Origin: Leptidea sinapis
Taxonomy: Eukaryota; Arthropoda; Insecta; Lepidoptera; Pieridae
Assembly (NCBI RefSeq): GCF_905404315.1
Contig: NC_066301.1
Span: 7,068,001-7,132,000 of the forward strand
Direction: 5' to 3'
DNA: 64,000 bases
Shown here: positions 24,645-37,049 of the stretch, one piece after another
How positions within the stretch are numbered: position 1 is the stretch's first letter
Layout: each line of letters begins with the position of its first letter
Notes under the pieces: model-generated
The model's database searches: none
What the model was told of the DNA's origin: nothing
The model's input: the letters and a program-made list of their open reading frames with translations, nothing else
Program-made: the position numbers and the translations under genes

Positions 24645-25165
24645 GTTGTCGGTAAGAAATAGTAGTTCTAAAATTGTTACCCACAATAAATAGTACATAA
24701 CGAAACGATGAAAAAAATATAGTAGGTTCCAAAATAGGTACCTACTTTACTTTTTAAAACAATAATTTTGTACTGTAAGCCTTAATTTGAAAATTTTAAA
24801 ACCTTATAAGAAAATACCATTATGTGACCCAGCTTAAATTAATTTTCGACTGGCTTTATTACACCCATCTCGTCAATTGTCATATTTCAGAAAAATACGG
24901 ATGTTGCCTAAATTGAAAGAATAAATGATATTATTTTTAAAAAAATTGTGAAAACTGCATTACTCAGATCTTGTTGCGATTCTTCAAATGTAGTAGTGTC
25001 TAGAAGTACCACTGCTATTATTAACACTGTTATTCATTTTAGAAATATAAAATATTCAAATCCAACTGTTCGGTAATGGGTTTTGTGTACAGAAATATAG
25101 TAGTCGGGTCTCTAATACAATAGGATACTATATTATAATAAAGTAGGGTTGGCAACCCTGGTCTC
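24645..25165 (-). mobile_element. Non-autonomous element, relative of 16069-16970
   Basis: Inverse orientation; shared blocks are AGTAGTCGGGTCTCTAATAC, TTCATTTTAGAAATATA and AGTAGGTTCCAAAATAGGTA. Ends with AGGGTTGTCGG and GGGTTGGCAACCCT. Confidence 0.5.
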
Positions 25166-25239
25166 AGAAGTGAACCCTCACTCTATTGTGTAACTTAGCG
25201 TAGCGACAGCTCATGTACTAATACCTTGAATCCTTTCTT

Positions 25240-26250
25240 TTTGTTCTCGAGCCAAAGCTTCGCGCCGTGCACACTTCAGAAAGCTGCAAGTCGCCCCGCG
25301 ACTGAGAACGACAGCAACACGATACGACGACGACACTAATAACGTTAACCTTCAGCGCGCGCGCTCACACTGTTGCAACTCATCATTCATTTAATATAAT
25401 ACGTGCATGGGATTTTACGTGATGGATTAAACAGTAATCTTATCAGCACTTTCATTATGATCGATTAAATTAGTAAGTAGGTAGGCACCGATCGATTTAT
25501 CGGCATGAATTTAATATCGTTAATGCTCTTTTTATGTTCATGAAGTAACATTACCAGCCGTTATTTACGTTCCGTTAACAGCATTCAATAGTTTTAGCGC
25601 TATGGTTGCGGAAATAATTGGGAATGCTAATACTGATATTTATATTGTTGTGACAATACGAGACAATGTAATACAATTTGTTCGTTTGTTACGATGTGAC
25701 AGGTCACTTCGTCAAATCCGAACGCAGTAACAATAACAATTCATTTGATGTTGTTCTGTAGCCAGCTCGTCCGCTTTAGTATCTGTGTTTACCTGTTTCG
25801 TACTCGGAATGATTTCTACGAAGGTCTAAAACTAGGGAAGGTTGCACGGTGGGCGGGGGCTCACCTAGTGGGTTCCGGTCAGGTTGTCACAGTCGGATTC
25901 GGGAGCACAGGAGTGGTGTGCGCGCATTCATGCTCGCGCGGTCGCCGACCCGACCGTAACGGTTTACTGAACAGTGGGCACGCAGCTAACTGAACCCGCT
26001 GGCAGTCTAGAGCACACACAAACACATGCACTGTCACTAATCACGACCAAGTTCACTCCGCTCTACTCGGAAGCTCGGGGCACACTGACCGCCGCTGACG
26101 TTAGGTACCCCGTACTGCAGGCGCCGTCCGCCGTCGTCTGCTCTGCCTGCGCCCGCGCCCTTGACAGTCCCCGTATCGCCCCGCACCTCGTTCCCCCCGC
26201 TACACTACTATCTACGTTCGTATGTATTCACAAACCGTATCCCTTCAGGT
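25240..26250 (+). promoter_or_regulatory. CpG-rich island with candidate splice donor
   Basis: The longest GC-rich stretch in the window, densest at 25840-26210. CTTCAG|GTAATT at 26246-26254 is a good 5' splice site, so an untranslated first exon is possible. No conserved protein is visible in the frames at 25745-26252. Confidence 0.35.
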
Positions 26251-28275
26251 AATTTGTTAACGCGAAGCTCTTAGGTTGGAGATAAATAACTTATAACTGG
26301 TGTGAGACGTGAGTCGCGACATTGAACTATCGGACAGAAGTTGACAGTTGTTCAATCTTAGGATGACTTAAGTTTTTGAGGGTAATAAATGCTTTCTAGG
26401 TGCAATTTATTAATCAAGTAGAATTCTCAAATTGAAATAAAATTACTTTTTCATGTGAAAACTAGCCCTATACAACTGGCTTAAATGTAGTTTGTATTAA
26501 TTAGTCTAGCTGTTTTGCAGTTCATATCGTGTCATGTTTAAGTTGATAGTAGATATGCTTAGAATGTAAGTACCTACTAACTAGCTTATAGATTGGCAAG
26601 ACAAATAAAGCATGCCATAGAGGGGATACCAAGATGCCAAGATATACAGCAAGATAGAAAAGGTAAATGAATCGATTGTTACTGTAACCGAGGTTTACTG
26701 ACAGCGTAAATAGTTAACCACGTTTAGGATTAGCTCTTCAAATGTTCTGAATATCAAACCACTAGTTAACGCACACGATTGAAAGATTGGTCACGCATTG
26801 TCAAGGCTGTTTGGTAGTATATTCTAAGTCTATGGTCGCTATAGATGTTTGAATTATGTTTCCTTTTACAATCCATTTGAAAGTTCTCGCGTACTGCACG
26901 GCGTTCAGCGGGGTTCCACGCGGAAGCAGTCGACGCGATCAAGTTACGTGACCGTTTCAAGATATTCAAGTTTGTAGATGAGCGCTCTATTGCCGTGGAA
27001 CCCGACACCTCCCTCCGGTAGGGTTCATATCGACACCAGTGTCTAGTTGTCGCTGCCCCTGCATTACTATTGCAGCTAGCGGCCAGTTCGTCTCGCAGTG
27101 ATCACTGACCCCTGTCGGGTACGGGTCGGACCGGTGTCGTGGCCGGTCCGTTGCGTTGTCGTAATACGCACGCCAATGTTCTAGTATTTCCACTAAATCG
27201 AGGCCAGCCCGACTTTCAGTAATATGTATTCATCACTTTTTGCGTTGTCTATAATTTATGCCATAAAAGTGGAACATCGTAAACCATCATAACGATAGAT
27301 CACACGAGTAGTGGCGAGAGCGGACGCGGAAGCGGAAGCGGGCACTCTGTCACAATCGCCAACGTCAACGTCGTCTGAGTTTCGACCACTGTATCGTGAA
27401 GTTTAATGCAACTCGTTTGGTTTTTTATATTTTTTAACTGATCCGACAGACTTTACTAAGTCCAGGAAAGTGTAGATATAATCAAATTTAAGACTTAAGA
27501 CAAAAACATCTATGATACAAGAACGCTTAATAACTCAGGTGCAAAAATAGAATAATCTAAAAATTCCAAAATATATACCTATACATATAAAATGAACGGA
27601 AAATATAAAAGCTTACTGAAAAATATATATTTAGAACAACAACCATAATTATGTGTAGACTTTATTATAATCTAGATATTAAATAACCACTATGCAATAG
27701 TTATTTTTTATTGCAATGTTACGAAATTGCGAGAGACAACTTACACCGATTACCTTTAGGGGTTTACGTGGTTCGAGTAGTTCTGCTTTCACGCTGTCAT
27801 ATGATTCCAAGCTTCGGCTGATACTGGGGTGCAGCAGATCAGAGATGAGATCAATACTCTATATATGACCAAACCACACAGAACGCCTGACGCAGCGCTG
27901 TCAACAATCAGTCAGGAAGCTGGAGATCCACCTTTTTAAACTCTTGAGCAGCAAAACATGTAGATCAAATCTAGGTTTATATTCTTTTGAGGAGTATAAT
28001 TTGTTTAGTTTTAAGAAAAAGAAGTGAGAGCATTTTAAAATTTTGTTTATATTATTATTAAACGGTACTAAAAAAAATTAAAATCATTTAATATTAATAT
28101 TATATCATTATTTTTTTGCAAAGTTATATATACCGTAAGTAATTGTTATACATATCAGATATACCCTTTAATATATAAGAATAGATTGAAAGGATTGAAA
28201 GGGGTTGTACTTATTAAATAAATAAATAAATAAACATACCTACTAATTTTTGTAAATAAAACAAATCCTATTTCT
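26251..28275. other. Unassigned; second CpG-rich patch at 26880-27370
   Basis: Frames on the minus strand at 26766-27193 lie in this patch, but their proteins are not recognisable. The rest is AT-rich. Confidence 0.3.
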
Positions 28276-28560
28276 ATATTTATAATACTATGATTACATA
28301 AGATTAAAACTATCATTATGGGGAAGCGTAGGCTGATCCGTTGACCGAAATAGCTGCCAGCGCTGGGGTTTCCAGTAGCTGTATTGAGGCACGAAGATAG
28401 TACTTTGTACATTCTTTGGGCCCCACGGGCCAGGTCTCGACACGAAACGGCACAAAGATGTAAGACTCACTGAGACCGATATATTTGCGACCTTTGCTGT
28501 CTTCTACAGTCGAAGCAGCACCAACTGATGTAACATGGACATGAGAAGAAGTCACACAAA
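28276..28560 (-). pseudogene. LINE family 3 C-terminal fragment
   Basis: On the minus strand YIFVPFRVET and, in another frame, TGNPSAGSYFGQRISL match the 3' coding end common in lepidopteran LINEs (FVPFxVETLGPWGP ... AGSYxxQRISLAIQRGN). A frameshift near 28410 splits it. A second copy is at 40765-40960. Confidence 0.7.
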
Positions 28561-29483
28561 AAATAACATGGAAGTTTCCAGAGTAGTGCCTTTTCTAGGC
28601 CGCAGGCGATCGATTATGGCTGTATTCAGTATTCAGATAAACTATTTCCCTCAAAGAATGCCACATCTCGTGTGTGCTGCGCTTAAATCACTGATCAACT
28701 GATGATCAAAAAGTCAAAATCTCAATGTTAGCTCTGTCAAAAATGCAATTCATGTTGCTCTCCATGATTTTTGAGAGCAAACAATAGGCCTATAATAGCC
28801 GGACATACGCTGTCGCCTGTTATAGGGATCGAAAGGGGAAGGGCTGTCTTCCGTCAGTCCGGGATTATGATGACAATCGATGGTATGTGATCAATAGCGG
28901 CTCATACTTTTATGTAACACCAGAGGTGATAAATAACAACAGAGTTGCCAACCTTATAAAACGTTGAATCAACGTACTGTCAAGGAATTTGATTCACTTA
29001 CCTTTTTGTTGAATTATATTGCTTGAAGTATGGAAATATCTTACAGTTTATATTCAGTGAATTGCTGGATATTATAAATTTCAAAATCCCGTACCGATAT
29101 CCACGAAATCAAATTACTATTAAACTTGTTGAACCAATAAACAGGACAAATGCCCTATAACGTTCTCCAATATCAAGGACGTGTTCTGACTACAATCGAT
29201 TTTCCGCGTCCATATATATACATATATAACATATGATTTTGATATTTTTCATGACTCAGTGACAAGTCTGAAAAAAAAACTAACCTCACATTCGTGAATA
29301 ATAATATGTTACTTCATATTTATGCAAACTACATTTCTACTTTTTATTATATCTATTATTTTAATAATTTGCTTCAATTATTTGTCAAAATTGTAGGTCG
29401 AACTTTATTTTGTACTTAATTTAATGCCTTTTAATGAGAGTGATGTGTCTGTAACTGGCATTCATACCAGATTATCTTTATAT
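28561..29483. other. Unassigned, AT-rich
   Basis: A lone GTTGCCAACC word near 28944; no gene. Confidence 0.3.
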
Positions 29484-29918
29484 ATATATTTCTCGTGTGC
29501 GTGTGTATGTCACTGAACTCCTCATAGACGGCTGGACCGATTTTGATGAAACTGTCTGTGTGGCTTCAGGTGGATTCGAGAATGGTTTAGATTCACAATT
29601 GAACTACCTCCTAAACGGCTGGACCGATTTTGATGATATTTTTGTGTGTTCCAGTGAATTTGAGATTGGTGTATGTCTTCAGGTGGATTCGAGAATGGTT
29701 TAGATTCACAATTGAACTGCCTCGTAAAAGGCTGGGCCGATTTTGATGATTTATTTGTATGTTCCAGTGAATTTGAGATTGGTTTAGATTCTCAATTCCG
29801 TCTATATAATATAATTCTCCTGCTCATGTGTATGTTAGTGAGCTCCTACTAACGGTTGGACCGATTTTTCAAATTTAAGACGTGCGTACAGGACAACGTC
29901 TGTCGGGTCCACTAGTTA
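29484..29918 (+). mobile_element. Helitron-like element with internal tandem units
   Basis: Relative of 6555-7315: TATATATATTTCTCGTGTGC start, CTCATAGACGGCTGGACCGA, two copies of the CCTCCTAAACGGCTGGACC unit, end CGTCTGTCGGGTCCACTAGT. Confidence 0.6.
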
Positions 29919-30375
29919 TATATACAATGTTGTTGGTGTGTCAGTAAATAAATTAATTAATAAACATCCACGGTACTGGTTTTCTGCCTGAACCTCACTC
30001 GTCTTACATTAACTTACAAAACAATACCACTAGAAAGATTCCATAGACAAGTTCCAACCGATATAGTAAGTTGAGATAACTGAACATTTGATATGTGATA
30101 ATCAGTATAGCACTTCACGTAGTATGTACCTCCTTATCAAAATATTTACTCCTGTACAATGAAGCGGTTTATTATGTAAAACAGATTCAACGATCAACTA
30201 CATGTATCATACCGACATAATAAGCAATATGCTATAGAATAATGAACTACATGAATTGGAAAATAGTAAAAAACAAATATATATTAATTACAAATATATG
30301 GTATTCGATCGAAACTTACCCACCACGAATGTTAATTTAGCACCAAACAATATTGCGATCGAATTAAGTAAAATT
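29919..30375. other. Unassigned, AT-rich
   Basis: No gene or matched repeat seen. Confidence 0.3.
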
Positions 30376-30745
30376 GCAGGTCATCAGGCACCTTCAAATA
30401 TAGCGCGTACACCTTCCTTCAAAGCCGGCAACGCTCCTTTTTTTTTATGAAAATAAGGGACAAGACGAGCAGGACGTTCAGCTGATGGTAATTGATACGC
30501 CCTGCCCATTACAATGCAGTGCTGCTCAGGATTCTTGAAACCCCCAAAAATTCTGAGCGGCACTACAACTGCGCTCGTCACCTTGAGACAAGATGTTAAG
30601 TCTCATTTGCCCAGTAATTTCACTAGCTACGGCGCCCTTCAGACCGAAACACATTCCTGTGATTCCTCTGGTGTTGCAAGAGAATGTGGGCGGCGGGGAT
30701 CACTTAACACCAGGTGACCCGTACGCTCGTTTGTCCTCCTTTTCA
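30376..30745 (+). pseudogene. LINE family 2 tail interrupted by R1
   Basis: The LINE tail words GCGCGTACACCTTCCTTCAA and AGCCGGCAACGCTCC are followed by R1 (30431-30652), and the tail resumes CCTGTGATTCCTCTGGTGTT. Compared with the uninterrupted tail at 10165-10220, R1 sits inside it, so R1 is the younger insertion. Confidence 0.75.
30431..30652 (+). mobile_element. Interspersed repeat R1, inserted in a LINE tail
   Basis: From poly-T/ATGAAAATAAGGGACAAG to CCTTCAGACCGAAACACA. Its 3' third is missing, so it is truncated. Confidence 0.75.
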
Positions 30746-31606
30746 TATTTCAAAAAAATCGTATTTGCTACCACAAACTAAATATTTTCTAGAGCGATAA
30801 CTGAAATATGTACAATTAATAAACTTGTATTAAAAACAAGCCTACTTTAAAAAAAGGAGGAGGTTCTCAAATTGTCAGTATTTTTTTTATGCTTGTTACC
30901 TCAGAACTATCAACTAGGTGAACCGATTTTGATCAGTCTTTTTTTTATTTGAAGGCTGGTGCTTCCCGTGTCCCATTGGAATTTGTTCTAGACCTGACAA
31001 TGGCATCCATGAGAAAACCATAATAGTCTTGAATTTTCTTTATGTATGTACGCGACAAATGGACGAATAACTCAATATCGCGCCAACCAATTTCGATAAT
31101 AACTTTTTTATTGGAAAGGATATACTTCAAAGGTAGTTTGGTGAGAGTTTGGTTAGGTTCTGATTATGGGATCCATGACATAGTAACGCAACTCTTCAAT
31201 TCTTAGGATCAAATTAACGATACTCGGCCGAATCTTTTTTATGCTATGCGGATATTTGAGTCACCTACCGTGACGTCGTTGTGGTCAAATAATTATCAAA
31301 TAAATTGATCAATGGAACTCCTTAACGAGTTACAGTAACGGCGCGATCTGTGGCAGAAATTATGTCTGTAATCAAATTTAAATGCGCTTACGTTCATTGC
31401 TGGTTTTTCAAAATTTAGTAGTTCTTACTATCTACACTTATGTTGACAAGTTATTAGTTAGTGTACTTCAATTCACTAAAAATCATAAAATAAACAAAAA
31501 AAAATAACAAAAAAACAACCGACTTCACAAAGAACTATTCGAAAACAATAGATATTATATGCACAAAAAAGTAAATAGGGAATATAAAAAAAATATTGAA
31601 GTAGGC
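30746..31606. other. Unassigned, with scraps of an ACCGACTTC-type repeat
   Basis: GGAGGAGGTTCTCAAATT near 30857 and CAACCGACTTCACAAAG near 31517 match the ends of the repeat at 17160-17370. No gene. Confidence 0.4.
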
Positions 31607-31790
31607 GTAACTTTGCGGAAATCCATAATTATACAAATGATTTGAGTTTTATTTAGTGTTAATTCCGCCAATATTTGTCTTTAAACAATTCGACACGTGT
31701 TTCGCCTCTACACGAGGCATCCTCAGGATGTGTTGTCCCGCCAATATCTGTCTGGCACGAGACTGATCTTTAACTTAACACTAAAGAAAA
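31607..31790 (-). mobile_element. Penelope-like terminal repeat fragment with ribozyme
   Basis: Inverse copy of 13225-13420; it carries the best-preserved hammerhead-like motif (31682-31738). Confidence 0.5.
31682..31738 (-). ncRNA. Hammerhead-ribozyme-like motif, intact core
   Basis: On the minus strand, in order: AACACATC (stem I 5' arm), CTGAGGA, GCCTC-GTGTA-GAGGC (5-bp stem II), GAAAC, ACGT, GTC, then GAATTGTT (stem I 3' arm). Stem I pairs 2 bp, has a 2x2 internal loop, then 4 bp. Stem III is only 2-3 bp (AC/GT), the short form known from Penelope-like elements. All core bases CUGANGA, GAA and the GUC cleavage triplet are present. One extra U follows CUGAGGA. Function is inferred from the fold. 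Confidence 0.65.
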
Positions 31791-32536
31791 CTCAAATCAT
31801 TTGTATAATAGGGAATATGTTGACTTCATAAACATAAGAATGTCAATTCTGTTAACTGTTAAGGAAATGTAAACGCTACAGAGAAATATGTTTCGTCTTG
31901 CAGAGTTAAATAAACCGTTACTAGTAACTGTAGTAATCTCATTAAAATTATTCATGTAAAGTGCACGACTAGAACGCTTCCTAGCAATACTAGCTTAGGT
32001 GGGTAACACACCGACGCCACATTTGCTGTCAACCAGTCATGTACAATTATTGTGTTAAGCAAATTAGTGACGATCGCAATAAAAAAAACGTTAATTTCAA
32101 AGATTGCATATACAAATTAGTTGCTAAGGCTTCCCAGTAAGCTGTCTCAGGACACTTGTATTGGAAATGTCTCGCAACTTCCTGCAACGTTCCCGTACAA
32201 TTAAAACAAATCTGACAATTAACATATTTTGTTGATGCGCGTCTGTGTGTGTGTGTGTGTTTATTTTATTTTATTAGGGAAGGTTTATATATGCATTAGC
32301 TTACAAGGCCTATTAAAAGCTAGCACATATGGAACTAAATTTCATCTAACTAACCATTTAAAAGGTTATCAGATCTCAAGCAATTAACTATACTTGATTG
32401 GACCACATTAATTATAATAATGGACACAAAGCAACTCTACACAATACCAGATAACTCTACAAAGTAAATTTGCCTTTGTGAAAATTAATATTATATTAGA
32501 GCCAACTCTACGAACATACGGTCAAGCCATACTCTC
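31791..32536. other. Unassigned; TG microsatellite near 32242-32259
   Basis: No gene recognised. Confidence 0.3.
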
Positions 32537-32895
32537 TTACGGCCGTTTTCAATACCGTATCTCTTGTTACGGATACATTGCTGCCACCGTTTAATGACAA
32601 GATCTTATCTATCCATAGTTATGTCCAATATAGTTATATTCGAATCGTCTGTCAACAGGTTATTGAAATATAAGTAAGCGTCAAAGGATAGATTTGTCTA
32701 CCTCTAGTAAGTTAAACTAAGAATAGATAGGTTATTGGAAGCGGCCGTTAGTCCAATGCTTTATGCCGATGGGTTATTTAAATATAAGTACCTAAGCGTA
32801 AAAAGATAGATTTGACTACCTCTAGTAAAAAAAAACTAAGTAACTAAACTAGTAAGTTAAACTAAGGATAGATAGGTTATTGAAAACGGCCGACA
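32537..32895. mobile_element. MITE family 1, full copy plus adjacent partial copy
   Basis: ACGGCCGTTTTCAATACC ... GATAGGTTATTGGAAGCGGC closes a full copy near 32748; a second, 5'-deleted copy follows and ends GGTTATTGAAAACGGCCG at 32892. Confidence 0.75.
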
Positions 32896-33008
32896 GGCTC
32901 CATATCTGATGTGTAGTAGCCAACATGAACCCTGTTATTGTCAGTAAGTCTGTCAGGGGACATGATCTTACAAACTGCAATACTTATGCATCTAAAATTT
33001 TGACAGGA

Positions 33009-33685
33009 TTTTTTTTTATGACAATAAGGAACGAGACGAGCAGATCATTCAGCTGATGGTAATAATTGATAAAATCCAAAAACTCTGAGCGGCACTACAA
33101 TTGCGCTCGTCACCTTGAGACAATATAAGATGTTTAGTCTCATTTGGCCAGTAATTTCACTACCTACGGTGCCCTTCAGACCGAAACAATAATACTTAAT
33201 AAATAATAGTTTAAAAAAACTAAAAAACACTCTTCATATAAAACTCAACTAAAAAATAAAAAAATAATTTTAATAAATTTAAATTGAAAGTAGTATAAAA
33301 AATATATTTTATTGTAAAAAAAAGCGTGGGGTGTCGAATAATTAAAATTTTAATAATATCTTATAAAGCCCTCCCATCTTTTTTCACAATAAAATATATT
33401 TTCAAAATCGTGCCTAAAGGAGTCGGTTACAAACATACAATTGCAAATTTAATAATGGAATAATCTTATCAAATTAGTATATTGTCATCGGTGCTCGATA
33501 AATCTACAAAGTTTGAATGAAATCTGGCCGTTTAAAGTGGGTCAAAATCGCGTCTAAAGGAGTCAGTTACAAACATACATACAAACATACAAGTGAAGCT
33601 AATATAATGCGTATAAAAATTACTGCTTCACAGCAGAAATAGGCGCCGTTGTGGTACCCATGATGTAGCCGGCATCCTGTGCTAT
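33009..33685 (+). mobile_element. Interspersed repeat R1, split by about 430 bp
   Basis: R1 runs from 33009 to the CAGACCGAAACA at about 33188. Its remaining part, TACTGCTTCACAGCAGAAAT ... GCCGGCATCCTGTGC, resumes at 33627. The AT-rich sequence between is an insertion. Confidence 0.6.
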
Positions 33686-36067
33686 ATGTATTACTTACTA
33701 TTTCTACTTGCCATGCAAATTAAAAGTTTTTTTGAAGTTATACTTCTTTAATCACGTTATAAAAAAATGATAAGAGTGAAATTTAAAGACGCGCGCGGAT
33801 CACTGTGACACAAAATTAACAGGTTGAAGTTGGTTCCTAAAATTTTCTGATGTTTGCGTCATTCGTTATTTTTTTTTTGTTTTTTCGTCCATTATTAGGC
33901 AAAGGGTTCAAGCCCATACAGCCGTATTCATTATTTAATAATTAATTGTCAAAGCCATCTTTGCAAGATTTGAACAAAATTGTTCTTTCTAAAAACGTAG
34001 AATAGCATGAGGAATAAATCATTTTAATGATTTTTGCTTCGTTAGGCCAAAAAAATTTAACTTCTTGCGTGCATTCATAAGTACACATTTGGAATGTTTT
34101 ATGCTATGACGGTATACATTTATTATTTATTTTTTGGAAGTATTGAATGGAAGACGTAAACGAGCGAAGAGAAGAAGAAAACGAGCGTTCGGGTCACCTG
34201 ATGTCAAGTATTCACCACCGCGGCCGCCCACTTGACTTAACCGAGTAAAAGGCATAGCATTATTTCGCAGTGATAAGATCACGAGTTGCTGCTTTTTGGT
34301 CACGCATTCCCAAATCCGAAAACGAAATTCTCAGTGTATGCTCTGAGCACCCAGAGAATCCTATACTCCATTACTGGCTTTCGGTGCATCGTGACATTAA
34401 CCGGAAATAGTATTATCAGTACTTTTTGCCCTTTGGGGCAATTTTAGTTTTAAGTTATTTAATTAGTAAGTACTGTGATGTATACAATTTTATTTTTAAG
34501 TACATCTTATTCTATTTTATTCAATTTACTGTAAGGGGTTTAAAATGTCTGAAATAAATGACATATTATTATTATTATAGCGAATCCTTAAAGGCCGGCA
34601 ACGCTCCTGTAATTCCTCTGGTATAGAAAGAGAGTGTGAGCCAAACAAGAAAGCCCGGTGACCGGAGTGTGTGTGACCCTGTACTTATCTGTTTCAATTC
34701 TGTTCTGATCTTTAATACTCATAAAATAAAATAATTGGTAAGTGTGGGGCCGTACGTACTCACGCTGTCCACTGCTTGTCAGATACAGTGTACAGTTGCA
34801 TGTTATTGATATGTAAATAGTAATGTACTACGTCTCGAGTGGTTTGTCTCTGTTAATAATTGTTATGAATGACTAAGTTGATCTAGGTTATGGAACACGT
34901 TTCTGCCTGTCTGTCTTTTATCGTTCGACGGTAAGTATTGTTGTTTGAGGCGTGAGTCATTACATTTTGCTTGTCCGAGCTGTTTCACAATATACTTATG
35001 AGCCAAGCTAGGAATAGACACTTCCGATTTATCTATCAATTATCGAATAAAGACTTATCGGATAATTTTTTGTTATTTTTGTTAACGCACGGATGATAAA
35101 ATAAAAACTGTGTTTTTAGATAAAAATAGATGTGTCTATTTGATTATCGTTTTACCAATGTTCATTATTTACTAAATTCATAACTAGGTGTATATTATTC
35201 CAATCTGTAAAATATGAATACAAAATATTGTATAAAAATCAAAACTTCTACGTTTTGTCGCATAAAATCGTATATAACAATTAAGTTAACATAAAAAGCA
35301 CAATGTAAGAAAAATCAATTATTAAAAAAAAATATATTAATTGCTATTTTTACATATAATTAATAAAAAATAAATAAAAATTGGTTTTAGGCTTATGGTG
35401 TGGATATATTGAGTACGAATCGCGGGGTAAACAAACTTGTGGACATATAAAATATTTTTATTTATTTTTTATTAATTATGTGGGGTAAGATTTTCACAGA
35501 AAAATAGAAAACAAAACTATAAATTTTGGCGGTTACCATCTAAACCTCCACCGCAAATTGGTTTGAACGAGATATAGTTAGTAGGTTTTTTTTTAAATAC
35601 ACTATTATTAAATCATCGATCAAAGTTACAACGAACTACAAAAACTTTTATAATATTTAACTAGTTGCTACGGAACCCTTCATGGGCGAGTCCAACTCGC
35701 ACTTGGCCGCTTTTTTGACGTAAAATTTTCAGAAAATTAAAAATAAAGTAATAAGGTTATGTATTGGTGAAAACTTGTCTGTATTTAAACTACTTTAAAA
35801 AATACCTGTAATATGAGCGATTAAGGCATGCACATTTGGATTTAAAAAACTTTTTTTTTAATAACATTCTGAAAATAATAAAATATGCTTTTACACTACA
35901 AAGAGTTCCTTCTTATTCCTTATCGGATTACAATGACAGCATGTGTCACTACAAAACAATGACATCGTTAGTATTTCACACGTCTTCATCAAGAGTGCTA
36001 ACTAGCATATAAAGCGCCTAATAAATTATAGTAAGGACTAAGACTGAGATCTATAGACCATATTTAG
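33686..36067. other. Unassigned AT-rich DNA with small repeat scraps
   Basis: A dispersed repeat (inverse of 8820-8925) lies at about 33850-33960 and a LINE family 2 tail scrap (TTAAAGGCCGGCAACGCTCC) at 34589. TTGCTACGGAACCCTTCATG ... TCGCACTTGGCCGC at 35663-35712 is the end of a repeat I know as common in Lepidoptera. No gene. Confidence 0.45.
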
Positions 36068-36325
36068 ACTTTGCTTAGAACTACAACGGTGTTTATTTCT
36101 GCCGTGAAGCAGTAATGTGTAAGCATAATTGTGTATCGGTCTGAAGGGCGCCGTAGCTAGTGAAATTACTGGGAAAATGTGACTTAGCATCTTTCGCTCA
36201 AGGTAACGAGCGCAATCGTATTGCCGCTTAGAATTTTTGATTTTTCAAGAATCCTGAGCGTCACTGCATTGTATCAATTACCATCAGCTGAACGTCCTGC
36301 TCGTCTCGTCCCTTATTGTCATAAA
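36068..36325 (-). mobile_element. Interspersed repeat R1
   Basis: Inverse copy: TTATTTCTGCCGTGAAGCAG, GGTCTGAAGGGCGCCGTAGC, GACGAGCAGGACGTTCAGCT (reversed here), ending at a poly-A. Nearly full length. Confidence 0.7.
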
Positions 36326-36339
36326 AAAAAGCCGTGCTG

Positions 36340-36660
36340 ATCGCACTCGTGAAAAATACCAGGGCGGGCTCGATGCTGTATGCACAACCGGCGCTGCCAA
36401 GCTGTGTGTCTCACACTTTCACACGTTTGTGTCATGAATCTCATCATCAGGACAATACAGCGAATAGATGGCGACAAACAAGAGCCACGTGCGATCGACG
36501 TACGTCGCGTGCTCCAGGTGTATACTGTGAAGAGGAGATAGTCAGTTGGCGCGGCCGCACTTTTATGTGGTCTTTTATTATATTTATAGCCAACAGTAAT
36601 TTGTACGCACCGGATGTAGAGGTTGTTGACTCGGCGCCCGCGCCGCGCTGTCGCTGACAC
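36340..36660. other. GC-rich patch, no certain gene
   Basis: Overlapping frames on both strands span 36319-36669, but neither protein has a recognisable domain. Composition stands out from the AT-rich surroundings. Confidence 0.3.
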
Positions 36661-36792
36661 TCTGCGCACGCAAATATTTACCGATCTAATAATACGTTTA
36701 TCTAACTAAAACATTATACTATCGCGCTGTTTGAACCATATTTGGTACAGAAGAATGAACCGACCGATTGGCAAACAATAAGTACGTCATTG

Positions 36793-36985
36793 GTCAGGGT
36801 GGAGTGGAAAAGACATCGTCAATGTGTTCGAGGCTGCTCTCAAAACTCTGCACCAGCGGCTGCTCCACCACTTTGAAGCTAGTATAAGTCAGGGTAGAGT
36901 AGGAGAAACATTGTCAATGTGTTCGAAGCTAGTCTTAAAAGTCTGCACCAGCGGCTGCTCATTGACATTGAACCTAGTATCAGTA
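36793..36985 (+). repeat. Two imperfect tandem 95-bp units
   Basis: Units start GTCAGGGTGGAGTGG (36793) and GTCAGGGTAGAGTAGG (36888). Both contain GTCAATGTGTTCGA and TCTGCACCAGCGGCTGCTC. The period is not a multiple of three, which argues against a coding repeat. Confidence 0.8.
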
Positions 36986-37049
36986 GAGCATAAATTTCAT
37001 ATTTAAATAATATAATTCAGAAGGTTCATATAAATGGTTCTGTAACAAC

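Noticed and set aside
36319..36669. Host exon on either strand in the GC-rich patch
   Set aside because: Both strands are open, which GC-rich sequence does by chance, and neither protein has recognisable features.
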